DNA of 16,494 nucleotides from Thermoproteus sp. UBA157 (lineage in GTDB: Archaea > Thermoproteota > Thermoprotei > Thermoproteales > Thermoproteaceae): NCBI GenBank assembly GCA_002497345.1, contig DANS01000021.1:1-16494 (forward strand), in the 5' to 3' direction. A model generated the notes under the pieces. It ran no database searches and was not told the DNA's origin. It saw nothing but the letters and a program-made list of their open reading frames with translations. Each line of letters starts with the position of its first letter. Within the stretch, counting starts at the first letter, position 1. Below, in pieces: positions 7,293 to 13,565 of the stretch. The position numbers and the translations under genes are program-made.

Positions 7293-7830
7293 AGCTGGTA
7301 GAGGTGCCACTCCCGAGGCCCTCGTCGGAGGAGTACGCAAGGGCGCGGCTTCTTGAGGCTGTCGCGGGGGCCCGCCTCGCCTTGCGCTTTTTTGAGGGAA
7401 GGGCCTGCAAGGAACGCTGCTGGTAAGGCCTCTCAGTTCTGGAAAGCGCTTCCAGCGGCCCTCCTCAAGCTTGAGCCGGAGGGGCTTAAGGCCATGGCGA
7501 AGTCCGATGGGGAAAGAGGCGGCTCGCGGAGAAAGCCGTTCCTAGAGTCCCCACGGGGAGGATGACGTCCCTGGCGCTATGTTGGAGAGGGTAGACCTAA
7601 GCGGTTTGGCCCTCGCCGCAAACACAGCGCTTAATCCACACGAATACCAATACCACGGCCCCGATCCCGATTTGGCTCTGAGCAGATATAGGACTAGGGA
7701 AGAGGCCGCCGCAAACGCGGTCTCGCTGATGAGGTGGCGAGGAGCGTCGACGAGCTTAAGACCAAGATCAAGTCCAAGAGAGCTGGACGCTGGGCTGGAA
7801 GAGCTCAAGCGCGAGGTGGGGATTTCGTAA
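7291..7830 (+). pseudogene. PaREP1-family protein gene, broken by several frameshifts
   Basis: The pieces of a PaREP1-type protein appear in the right order but in changing frames. 7291-7395 gives LPRPSSEEYARARLLEA and ARLALRFFEG, with a stop at 7423. About 7395-7515 gives RNAAGKASQFWKALPAALL. 7517-7591 gives RRLAEKAVPRVPTGRM. 7579 to about 7735 gives NPHEYQYHGPDPDLALSRYR and TREEAAANAVSLM. About 7735-7775 gives VARSVDELKTKIK, after which the reading returns to the earlier frame for ELDAGLEELKREVGIS and a TAA at 7828-7830. At least five frame changes mean the gene is dead. PaREP1 proteins are helical, multicopy proteins of unknown function common in Thermoproteales; the match is from memory of the family's signature segments. 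The first break coincides with a T6 run at 7387-7392. Confidence 0.75.
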
Positions 7831-8310
7831 GGCCAGGTCGGCGATAGCTGCCGGCTGGGTGGCCGGATGGATAGTCGCCGCCTTGAGGGCTTGCGACAGC
7901 CTCGCCGGATCGCGGAGCCTCTGCGCCCTTGCCCCGATGTGGAACACGCGCCTTTAGCCGTCAAGCGCATAGGCCCAGCGCCGAGGCGCACGCCGCCGTC
8001 TTGAAGGGCGAGCGACCACGAGACGCGAGCAGTCCTTTCGCGGACGCAGCCACAGCGGCGATCTCCGGTCGTACGCATTCAGCCCTAGATTCCTAGGCTC
8101 AGCCTCTCCGCTTCCTGTGCCCCGCCGTAGCTCTGGAGGGATCTGCGACGAGTGGAAGATCGCGTAGCCGGTCGCCGCCGGATCCAGCCGCCTGTATACC
8201 GCCGCAAGCCGTCGCCACATCCGAGCGACGGCCGCCGTAAGCCCCCCTTTCGCGTTGCCGATCTGTTGGGAGTTTTCCGATATCGAGAAGCCTATGGCGC
8301 ATCTCGATGT
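7831..8310. other. 480 bp without an intact gene; possible minus-strand coding remnants
   Basis: No start-to-stop frame here looks genuine. On the minus strand, short stretches look coding but lie in different frames: MWRRLAAVYRRLDPAATGYA and IFHSSQIPPELR (about 8220-8110), IAAVAASAKGLLASRGRSPF (about 8065-8005) and RLRDPARLSQALKAATIHPA (about 7925-7865). They could be one decayed gene read leftwards, or chance open frames in GC-rich DNA. I recognise no family, RNA gene or repeat. It separates the dead PaREP1 gene from vapC. Confidence 0.3.
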
Positions 8311-8718
8311 TTATATCAGACGATCCGGGGTGATTGCTATTGGAAGTTTTTCGGCTAATTGCCTATCTAGAGTGAGCAGCCTCCCTCCTATCTTTTCGGC
8401 CAAGGCCGCGTAGGCGGCGTCGTAGATCGTGATGCCGTGTTTAAGCGCCAGGCGGAGGGCGTCCTTCAGCACTTCGGCGTATGTGTGCACCTCCAAGGTC
8501 TTGAGAAACCGCAACGCCTCCTCCACCAGCTCCGCCGCCTCGTCTTGTCGAAGGAGCCCGCGCCTTGTGTGTTTCCACACGACATTGGCGACCTCGTAGG
8601 CAGCTAGGTCGAGGGTGTGTAAAAACCGGGCTTGGCCCAGCGCTTTTTCGACCAGCTCGCTCCCCTCCTCGGGTATATATAAAGCTGCTATGGCCGAGGC
8701 GTCAACGACCAGCCGCAT
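8311..8718 (-). CDS. vapC: VapC-type PIN-domain toxin ribonuclease
   Basis: A 135-residue PIN-domain protein. The expected acidic metal-binding residues are in place: Asp6 (VVDASAIAAL), Glu42 (AAYEVANVVW), Asp100 (TIYDAAYAAL) and Asp118 (LLTLDRQL). Length and motif order are those of archaeal VapC toxins, which cleave RNA using Mg or Mn and are held in check by the partner antitoxin. All catalytic residues are present, so the toxin is probably active. Its ATG at 8718 overlaps the 3' end of vapB by 17 nt, the usual antitoxin-first order with translational coupling. The target RNA cannot be predicted from the sequence. Confidence 0.92.
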   Translation of the reverse strand: MRLVVDASAIAALYIPEEGSELVEKALGQARFLHTLDLAAYEVANVVWKHTRRGLLRQDEAAELVEEALRFLKTLEVHTYAEVLKDALRLALKHGITIYDAAYAALAEKIGGRLLTLDRQLAEKLPIAITPDRLI

Positions 8719-8935
8719 CTCTATCCTCTCTTATGAGGTCAACGCTGGCGGGGAAAACCCCCCTTCCGCCTAGCCTCTCCCTCAACGCCCGGGCTCTATC
8801 CAAGGCCTGCCTCCTCCTCTCCACAGCCACCAGCTCCTCTAAAAACTTCCTGATAGCTTCTGCGTAGTCTATGCCGAGCTCCTCAAGTTCCCTCTTAAGC
8901 CCCTTCCTCACCCTTACCGAGATCACCTCGCTCAT
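8702..8935 (-). CDS. vapB: VapB-type antitoxin
   Basis: A 77-residue protein directly upstream of and overlapping vapC. The N-terminus (MSEVISVRVRKGLKRELEEL) has the beta strand plus helix of a ribbon-helix-helix DNA-binding domain (about 1-40). The charged C-terminal part (about 41-77) would wrap the toxin. The start at 8935 is chosen over the in-frame ATG at 8974, because the latter would translate through the TATA-like box and give a hydrophobic, cysteine-containing extension unlike the family. As in known pairs, VapB probably binds its own promoter; nested inverted repeats there are described separately. Confidence 0.85.
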   Translation of the reverse strand: MSEVISVRVRKGLKRELEELGIDYAEAIRKFLEELVAVERRRQALDRARALRERLGGRGVFPASVDLIREDRDAAGR

Positions 8936-8969
8936 GTGTAAACATTTTGGTACACATAAAAAGTTTACA
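8935..8969 (-). promoter_or_regulatory. Candidate VapB operator: two interlocked inverted repeats
   Basis: TGTGTA (8935-8940) pairs with TACACA (8951-8956), and TGTAAAC (8937-8943) pairs with GTTTACA (8963-8969). The two perfect inverted repeats interlock and cover the space from the TATA-like box to the vapB start codon. A ribbon-helix-helix antitoxin usually binds such palindromes to repress its own operon. The repeats are seen directly; the operator role is inferred. Confidence 0.5.
8955..8963 (-). promoter_or_regulatory. TATA-like box of the vapBC operon
   Basis: On the minus strand this reads CTTTTTATG, centred 24 nt upstream of the vapB start at 8935, the spacing for a leaderless transcript. 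It lies between the arms of the longer inverted repeat, so an operator-bound protein would block it. Confidence 0.6.
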
Positions 8970-8992
8970 GACATCCATAATTTGCCGATCCC

Positions 8993-9415
8993 TCAAGCGC
9001 CAGCTCCGCGGAGGCCTATGATTATCGACATTATGAACATCTCTACCTCCTCGGAGCGAGCTCGATATTCCTTCAGCCCTACGACGAGACGCAGCGTTGG
9101 CGGCTGGCGGCCATCTTGGCACCTACTCAGACGGCTTGGAGACCTGGACTACATACGCTCCGGCACCTCCGGTATCGAGCGGCACGCTCTCTCGCCCAGC
9201 ATCTCGCCGGGCCGACGGATTGATCGGCGCGATCTTATGCCCATCTCTTCAAGTAGAGACTACGTGAGCCCACTTGGAGGATCCCGCGAGGGCCCCCACG
9301 ACCGCGGCGTCCTCAGCTTGAACGCCTCCGCTAACACGTCTGCCGTTTCGCCTATTAATACCTCGGAGGCGTAGATCGGGGGCCAGGGAGGAGCCCGCCT
9401 CCCGAGATCCGCCCT
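8993..9415 (-). pseudogene. Minus-strand reading frame interrupted by two in-frame TAG codons, unknown family
   Basis: One minus-strand frame from an upstream stop at 9416-9418 to a TGA at 8993-8995 is open except for TAG codons at 9260-9262 and 9149-9151. The segments look coding: IYASEVLIGETADVLAEAFK (9376-9317), PGEMLGERACRSIPEVPERM (about 9211-9152) and VVGLKEYRARSEEVEMFIMS (about 9084-9025), with AGG and ATA codons as in the neighbours. There is no convincing start codon, and I recognise no family. The simplest reading is a gene killed by nonsense mutations. A plus-strand frame of 168 codons overlaps it (8871-9374) but runs into antisense of vapB. The whole could also be non-coding. Confidence 0.35.
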
Positions 9416-9564
9416 CTACGCGCCCTGGCCCCTGCCGTTGGCGCAGAAAGCGCCCTCCCAACCCGCCGTCCTTAACATCGGCGCGCCGCCGCGTATTCAT
9501 CCGATGAGGGGGACGCCTCCATCGGTCGCTGTCAGAGACGCGATATAGCTGATGCACAGCGCGC
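9416..9564. other. Gap between the interrupted frame and the PaREP-family gene
   Basis: I see no promoter, RNA or intact gene here. A short plus-strand frame (APWPLPLAQKAPSQPAVLNI, about 9420-9479, open to a TAG near 9548) is not recognisable and is probably chance. Confidence 0.3.
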
Positions 9565-9984
9565 TTAACCGGCGAGGGGCGCCTGCGCGTTAATCAACCT
9601 CTTAACGTCTTCGATGTATCTCCTCACTCTTTCCACCTCCCTCCTCAACATGTCAACGTCTATTATCCCGTCGTAGAAGGTCATCTCGTGCAAGTACCTC
9701 TCCCTGGCCCCGTAGCGATCCCTAAGGCCCAACCTCTCCGCCTCTTGTACCAAGTCCTCCAGCTTCTCGAGAAGCTTCCTCCTCTCCCAGTGGCTAGCCG
9801 GCACGACGCCCAGGAAGTGTAGTATCAAGGCGTTCGCTGCGCTCACGACGGCGTTCCAGAGCTTCTCTGCGGCGTCTCGGATCGCGTATTGGTCGCCTTG
9901 CTTTATCCCCCTCTCCAATTCCTCCCTCCCTCTCTCGAAGAAACTCTCGGCGTCTTCCAGGAAGGACCTGACCTTTTCGGCCAT
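9565..9984 (-). CDS. PaREP1/PaREP8-family helical protein, intact
   Basis: A 139-residue, highly charged, all-helical protein. Signature segments of the archaeal PaREP1/PaREP8 family are visible: AAEKLWNAVVSAANALI (39-55), SHWERRKLLEKLEDLV (64-79), YLHEMTFYDG (97-106) and VERVRRYIEDVKRLI (117-131). The fold resembles HEPN-like four-helix bundles, and function is unknown. The ATG at 9984 is chosen because a TATA-like box (CTTTTAAAG on the minus strand) is centred 23 nt upstream; the longer frame from 10116 adds 44 proline- and arginine-rich residues that look non-coding. Unlike the PaREP-type remnants on either side, this copy has no frameshift. It ends 580 bp from vapB with nothing intact between. 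Confidence 0.78.
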   Translation of the reverse strand: MAEKVRSFLEDAESFFERGREELERGIKQGDQYAIRDAAEKLWNAVVSAANALILHFLGVVPASHWERRKLLEKLEDLVQEAERLGLRDRYGARERYLHEMTFYDGIIDVDMLRREVERVRRYIEDVKRLINAQAPLAG

Positions 9985-10002
9985 ATCGGCTATGTCTCCT
10001 TG

Positions 10003-10011
10003 CTTTAAAAG
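10003..10011 (-). promoter_or_regulatory. TATA-like box of the PaREP1/PaREP8-family gene
   Basis: CTTTTAAAG on the minus strand is centred 23 nt before the ATG at 9984, so the transcript is probably leaderless. The box is itself nearly palindromic. Confidence 0.6.
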
Positions 10012-10103
10012 CGCATTGCGCCATCCGCCGGATCCCGGAGCCGCGCTTGGCAGCCCACGGAGGCGCAGGCTAGGCCGTACGCGACGGTCCCTCAACGCCT
10101 CGA

Positions 10104-10112
10104 CTTTTAAAC
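10104..10112 (+). promoter_or_regulatory. TATA-like box of the broken PaREP-like gene
   Basis: CTTTTAAAC is centred 23 nt before the GTG at 10131, almost the same sequence as the box of the divergent intact PaREP-family gene. It supports the GTG as the original start of a gene that has since decayed. Confidence 0.5.
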
Positions 10113-10130
10113 GCAACGGCCAACTTAGGC

Positions 10131-10413
10131 GTGGCCGCGGAGTTGGCCAAGCCGTGGAGGGACTTGGACAAGTACATTAAAGGGAGGCTGGCGGACGCTG
10201 GCCCGATACGTCGCGGAGAAAGCCGCGAGGCGACCCGGACGTCCCGCGCCGAATTCGAGGCGGCTGTAGAAGCGGCCTCTCCTACCCCAGGCGCCTGAAG
10301 CTCTTGGAGGAGAGGGGCCCATCGCCGAGAGAGACGGCGCGATAATCGCCGAGAAGGGGATCAAGGCCGCCGTTGAGCTCGAGGGGATAATCGGCGACTG
10401 CTCGGACCTCTGA
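10131..10413 (+). pseudogene. Broken PaREP-like gene keeping its promoter and N-terminus
   Basis: From GTG 10131 the frame reads VAAELAKPWRDLDKYIKGRL, very like the N-terminus of PaREP proteins (PWRDLDRYVEARL type). It then breaks: LARYVAEKAARRPG appears in another frame at about 10188-10230, AEFEAAVEAA returns in the first, GLSYPRRLKLLEERG follows in a third, and GAIIAEKGIKAAVELEGIIG leads to a TGA at 10411-10413. The ordered pieces suggest one protein of about 90 residues with at least three indels. The segment RNAAGKA.., which marks PaREP1, is absent, so the exact subfamily is uncertain. Its last 53 bp are antisense to the end of the surface-protein gene. It lies divergent from the intact PaREP-family gene, 146 bp away. 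Confidence 0.55.
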
Positions 10414-11803
10414 ACCTCCACCCTATCGCCGCTAGTACCGCCGCGATCGAGATGGCCGCAATTGCAGCGACGTAGTTCGCCCCTGAGCGCGCCGTGGATG
10501 TAGTCGCCGCTGGCGTCTGCGCGGTGGAGGTCCGGGATGCCGCAGACCACGTCTGCGGGGCCGTCGCGGTTTGGGCCGAGCCGGGTCTCGGGGCGGCCGT
10601 CGCGTTCACGACAACGTTCGCAGTCGCCGTCGTGTTCCCCAACGCGCTCACTGCGGTTACGGCGAATGTGTAGTTCCCCGGCGCCGTTAGGGAGTAGTTC
10701 AAGGCGCCGGTCGGGCCCACTCGTTCGACCCTCAACAGCCTCCCGTCTAAATACACCGACAAATACACGGCGGTGACGTTGTGCTCCACGGGGTAGGGCA
10801 CGCTCCAGGAGATCGCCGCGGTGCCGTTGGCCGCCGCGATGCGCACGATAGGCGTAGGCGGCGCCAGCGGCACAACAAAGGCCCACACGGATTTGCTGTA
10901 GTTCAACACGGACTCGGCCTCCACGTATAGGTAGCCGCCCGCGCAGACGCCTCGGGCCACCGCCAGCCCAGGCACGTAGAGGCTCCTCAGCCGTACCGCG
11001 GATTCCCGCAGTAGATAGACCGCGAGGCGGCCAACCGCGCCCCAGGCCAGGATCACGGAGCCGTTACACCCGGAGGCCGGCGCTGCGGCCGCGGCCCACG
11101 GAACCTCGAGGGATCTGCCGTCGTATCTCAACGCGCCGTCGCGGAAGACGTAGAGGCCTACGTCGGAGAAGCCGGCGTAAAGGGCCTCGAGCCTCTCGAC
11201 GGTCCCGTTGGCGGCCAAAACCGCGTATGTGCCGTTCGCGAAGACGCCGACCGTCGCGCCTCCCCGCGCCCCGTTGAGGGCCAGGAGGCCGGGCGCCGCG
11301 ATGGTCTTAAGCACGGTTCCGTTGAGGGCCAGCACCAACAGCCTAGTCGTCGAATACGTCGGGTCGGGGTAGGGCTGCCACGCCACGTATATCAAGCGCC
11401 CATCGCTCGCGTAGGACAACGCCACGCCGCTTTCGGTGAGCTCCGCGGGAGGGCCCCAGCCGCGGGGTCCTAGCACCGACATGCGGAGCAGCGAGGAGCC
11501 CAAAGCCGGCGAGTAGGTCCACAACAAGGCGAGCGAGCCGTTGGCCATCACGAACAAATACGGCGAGGAGGCGGAGCCGGACGCCCGGGGACCCGCGATC
11601 TCGCCGTAGGCCGGGCCAGCGAGCGCGACGCCGGCTATGGTCAAGCCGCTTTGGCCATACGCGGTGTAGAGGAGGTATGCTTGCCCTCCGTAGGCCGCTA
11701 GAGTCGACGCGTAGAAGGGCGGCAAGCCCGTCGCCATCTGGCCGCCCCAGAAGGCGGCCTCGGCCGCGGCGGCGACGAGGAGGAGGGCCGGGAGCAGCCT
11801 CAT
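10361..11803 (-). CDS. Secreted, sequon-rich surface protein with fibronectin-III-like domain and C-terminal membrane anchor
   Basis: From ATG 11803 the protein has 480 residues. This start overlaps the stop of the upstream gene as ATGA and opens directly with a signal peptide (MRLLPALLLVAAAAEAAFW); the longer frame from 11914 would precede it with 37 basic residues. Residues about 20-310 are beta-rich with repeated short strands, as in beta-propeller or S-layer-like proteins. About 312-400 resembles a fibronectin-III domain (ISWSVPYPVEHNVTAVYL, then GNYTFAVTAV). A Thr/Ala/Ser-rich stalk follows, then a membrane helix (NYVAAIAAISIAAVLAAIGW) and a short Arg-rich inner tail. Twelve N-x-S/T sequons suggest N-glycosylation. 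So it should be displayed on the cell surface; the ligand is unknown. The tail beyond the membrane helix (about 17 residues) is encoded antisense to a dead PaREP-like gene, so its end may have been remodelled. Confidence 0.75.
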   Translation of the reverse strand: MRLLPALLLVAAAAEAAFWGGQMATGLPPFYASTLAAYGGQAYLLYTAYGQSGLTIAGVALAGPAYGEIAGPRASGSASSPYLFVMANGSLALLWTYSPALGSSLLRMSVLGPRGWGPPAELTESGVALSYASDGRLIYVAWQPYPDPTYSTTRLLVLALNGTVLKTIAAPGLLALNGARGGATVGVFANGTYAVLAANGTVERLEALYAGFSDVGLYVFRDGALRYDGRSLEVPWAAAAAPASGCNGSVILAWGAVGRLAVYLLRESAVRLRSLYVPGLAVARGVCAGGYLYVEAESVLNYSKSVWAFVVPLAPPTPIVRIAAANGTAAISWSVPYPVEHNVTAVYLSVYLDGRLLRVERVGPTGALNYSLTAPGNYTFAVTAVSALGNTTATANVVVNATAAPRPGSAQTATAPQTWSAASRTSTAQTPAATTSTARSGANYVAAIAAISIAAVLAAIGWRFRGPSSRRLSPRAQRRP

Positions 11804-12120
11804 GGCGGCTCGCGCCCGGTCGCGGCGAAGTATATCTCGGCGAATTCGCGGAGGTTGGGCGGCCTGCCGTTTGAGGCGAAGAAGTTGAGGAGGAGCCCCT
11901 TCAGGAGGTCCCACTCGTCGGATTCCACAAGATACGAGCCGAAGGGCGTCCTCAGCTCCCCGCCGATGGCCTCGGCCTTGAAGTCCCCGATCTCAATCCT
12001 GTCGTCCTCGACGACGAGCCTCAGCCCGAGGGATGCCGCCTTTCGCTTGGCGTTTTCCAAGACAATAGACGTGGAGTCCTCGCCGAATCTGTGTTTATCT
12101 CGCTGATCTATGACCGACAC
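11800..12120 (-). CDS. Small cytosolic protein of unknown function, co-transcribed with the surface protein
   Basis: A GTG at 12120 gives 106 residues. It is preferred to the TTG at 12159 because a TATA-like box (CTTTTTAGG on the minus strand, 12139-12147) is centred 23 nt before it and would lie inside the longer reading frame. The protein is soluble and mixed alpha/beta. It has SIVLENAKRKAASLGLRLVV near the start, FKAEAIGGELRTPFGSYLVE in the middle, and a helical end (WDLLKGLLLNFFASNG, then NLREFAEIYFAATGREPP). No cysteine, signal peptide or known motif is present. Its TGA overlaps the ATG of the surface-protein gene, so the two are coupled. I do not recognise the family. Confidence 0.7.
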   Translation of the reverse strand: MSVIDQRDKHRFGEDSTSIVLENAKRKAASLGLRLVVEDDRIEIGDFKAEAIGGELRTPFGSYLVESDEWDLLKGLLLNFFASNGRPPNLREFAEIYFAATGREPP

Positions 12121-12138
12121 GAGGGCGCCTTGGATCAA

Positions 12139-12147
12139 CCTAAAAAG
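12139..12147 (-). promoter_or_regulatory. TATA-like box for the surface-protein operon
   Basis: CTTTTTAGG on the minus strand is centred 23 nt before the GTG at 12120. It is half of a back-to-back promoter pair with the tldD promoter, in a 68-bp gap. Confidence 0.55.
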
Positions 12148-12162
12148 CTTTTCCCTCAAAAC

Positions 12163-12171
12163 GTTAATAAC
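12163..12171 (+). promoter_or_regulatory. TATA-like box for tldD-tldE
   Basis: GTTAATAAC, itself a perfect palindrome around its central A, is centred 22 nt before the tldD ATG at 12189, consistent with a leaderless transcript. Confidence 0.5.
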
Positions 12172-12188
12172 GGTGTCTTGTCGCTTAT

Positions 12189-13565
12189 ATGGACGAGGCG
12201 ATACAAAAGGCGATAGACTTCGGCCTCTCGCTCGGCGCTAAATACGTGGAGGTGAGGTGGCAATCGGACGAGGGCAAATGGGCGAGCTTCCGCAACGGCC
12301 AGTTCGAGTTCTCGGGCTTTACGCGATCCTCTGGGTTCTCCGTTAGGGCGATAGCAGAAGGAGGGCTGGGCTTCGCCGCGACGCCCAAGGCGGGTCTCCA
12401 AGATCTGCTCTCGGCGGTGGAGAGGGCCGTAAAGCTCGCCAAGGCCGCGGGGCGGATGAGGAGGAGGCCGGTCGAGCTCTCCGAGGAGAGGCTAGCCGTC
12501 GTTAAGTACGAGCTACCGCCCATAGAGCTGGAGCTCGAGCGGTATTTGGCCGAGCTGGACTCCCGCGCCGACAAGAGGGTCTCGGTCAAACGCTTTGCGG
12601 GCGGCGTGTGGACCACCGAGAAGAGGATCGCGACCAGCGACGGCGCCGACGTGTACAGCAAGATACCGAGGGTCTTCGTATTCGGCGTCTTCATAGCCCA
12701 CGAGCCGTCTAAGGGCAGTCTCCAGAGGGACATATCGGCGGGAGGCACGTCCGTCAAGTCGTTGGAGGGCTTCGAGGAGCTCGTGGAGGAGGAGTCGAGG
12801 AAGGCGGTTGATCTGCTGGACAAGGCCAAGCCGGTATCCCCCGGCAGATATGACGTGGTCTTCTCGCCTGAGATGGCGGGCATATTCGTCCACGAGTCCA
12901 TCGGCCACCCCTTCGAGCTGGACAGAATATTCGGAAGGGAGGGCGCCGAGGCGGGGGAGTCCTACGTGAGGCCCCAGAACTTAAGGGTACAGGTGGGGAG
13001 CGAGCTCGTGAACATAATCGACGACCCGACAATACCGGGCACCTACGGTTTCTACTTAGTCGACGAAGAGGGCGTCCAGGCCAGGCCCAAGTGGCTGGTC
13101 AGAGAGGGGCGGGCAAACGAGTTCATCACGAATAGGCAATACGCCGCGGTAATCGGCGTCCACAGCAACGCCGCGGCCAGGGCATCTGCGTTTGACAGGG
13201 AGCCGATACCGAGGATGTCCAACACCTACTTGGTGCCGGGGGACTGGAGTCCAGAGGAGATCATAAGGGATACCCGGCGCGGGATCTACGTGGCGTCGTA
13301 TACCGAGTGGAACATCGACGATAGGAGGCAAGCTGGGAGATACGGATTCTTCGAGGCGTATCTCATCGAAAACGGCGAGCTCAAGGAGCCCGTTAAGGGC
13401 TTCCTGGAGGTTGACACCAGAGAGCTCTGGAGCGGCGTAGACGCCGTGGGGCGCAACTTCGAGCTATTCGTCGGGACGTGCGGCAAGGGTAACCCGCCGC
13501 AAGGAGTTCCTGTGACCATGGGAGGCCCCACATTTAGGAGCAAGAACCTCCTGGTGTTGCCATGA
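12189..13565 (+). CDS. tldD: TldD family zinc metalloprotease subunit
   Basis: A 458-residue protein of the TldD/PmbA family. The metal-binding motif HESIGH is at 235-240 (His235, Glu236, His240). The conserved C-terminal cysteine segment GTCGKGNPPQGVPVTMGGPT places Cys431 at the third ligand position known from E. coli TldD. Other family segments are DDPTIPGTYGFYLVDEEG (278-295) and PRMSNTYLVPGD (341-352). With TldE it forms a heterodimeric protease with a closed chamber that degrades unfolded peptides; bacterial TldD/E act on microcin and CcdA, but the archaeal substrate is unknown. It is the first gene of a pair and overlaps tldE by 4 nt (ATGA). Length is typical of the family and nothing is missing. 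Confidence 0.93.
   Translation: MDEAIQKAIDFGLSLGAKYVEVRWQSDEGKWASFRNGQFEFSGFTRSSGFSVRAIAEGGLGFAATPKAGLQDLLSAVERAVKLAKAAGRMRRRPVELSEERLAVVKYELPPIELELERYLAELDSRADKRVSVKRFAGGVWTTEKRIATSDGADVYSKIPRVFVFGVFIAHEPSKGSLQRDISAGGTSVKSLEGFEELVEEESRKAVDLLDKAKPVSPGRYDVVFSPEMAGIFVHESIGHPFELDRIFGREGAEAGESYVRPQNLRVQVGSELVNIIDDPTIPGTYGFYLVDEEGVQARPKWLVREGRANEFITNRQYAAVIGVHSNAAARASAFDREPIPRMSNTYLVPGDWSPEEIIRDTRRGIYVASYTEWNIDDRRQAGRYGFFEAYLIENGELKEPVKGFLEVDTRELWSGVDAVGRNFELFVGTCGKGNPPQGVPVTMGGPTFRSKNLLVLP

Noticed and set aside
7542..8078. 178-codon minus-strand open frame
   Set aside because: It runs antisense through the C-terminal half of the PaREP1 remnant and has low-complexity Arg/Ser composition.
8936..8974. 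Upstream in-frame ATG for vapB
   Set aside because: Translation would cross the TATA-like box and add a cysteine-containing leader not seen in VapB antitoxins.
8871..9374. 167-codon plus-strand open frame
   Set aside because: Its first part is antisense to vapB and its promoter; the Ser/Arg-rich sequence shows no motif.
11804..11914. 37-residue N-terminal extension of the surface protein
   Set aside because: It is basic, precedes a clean signal peptide, and overlaps the upstream gene; the ATG at 11803 gives an ATGA overlap.
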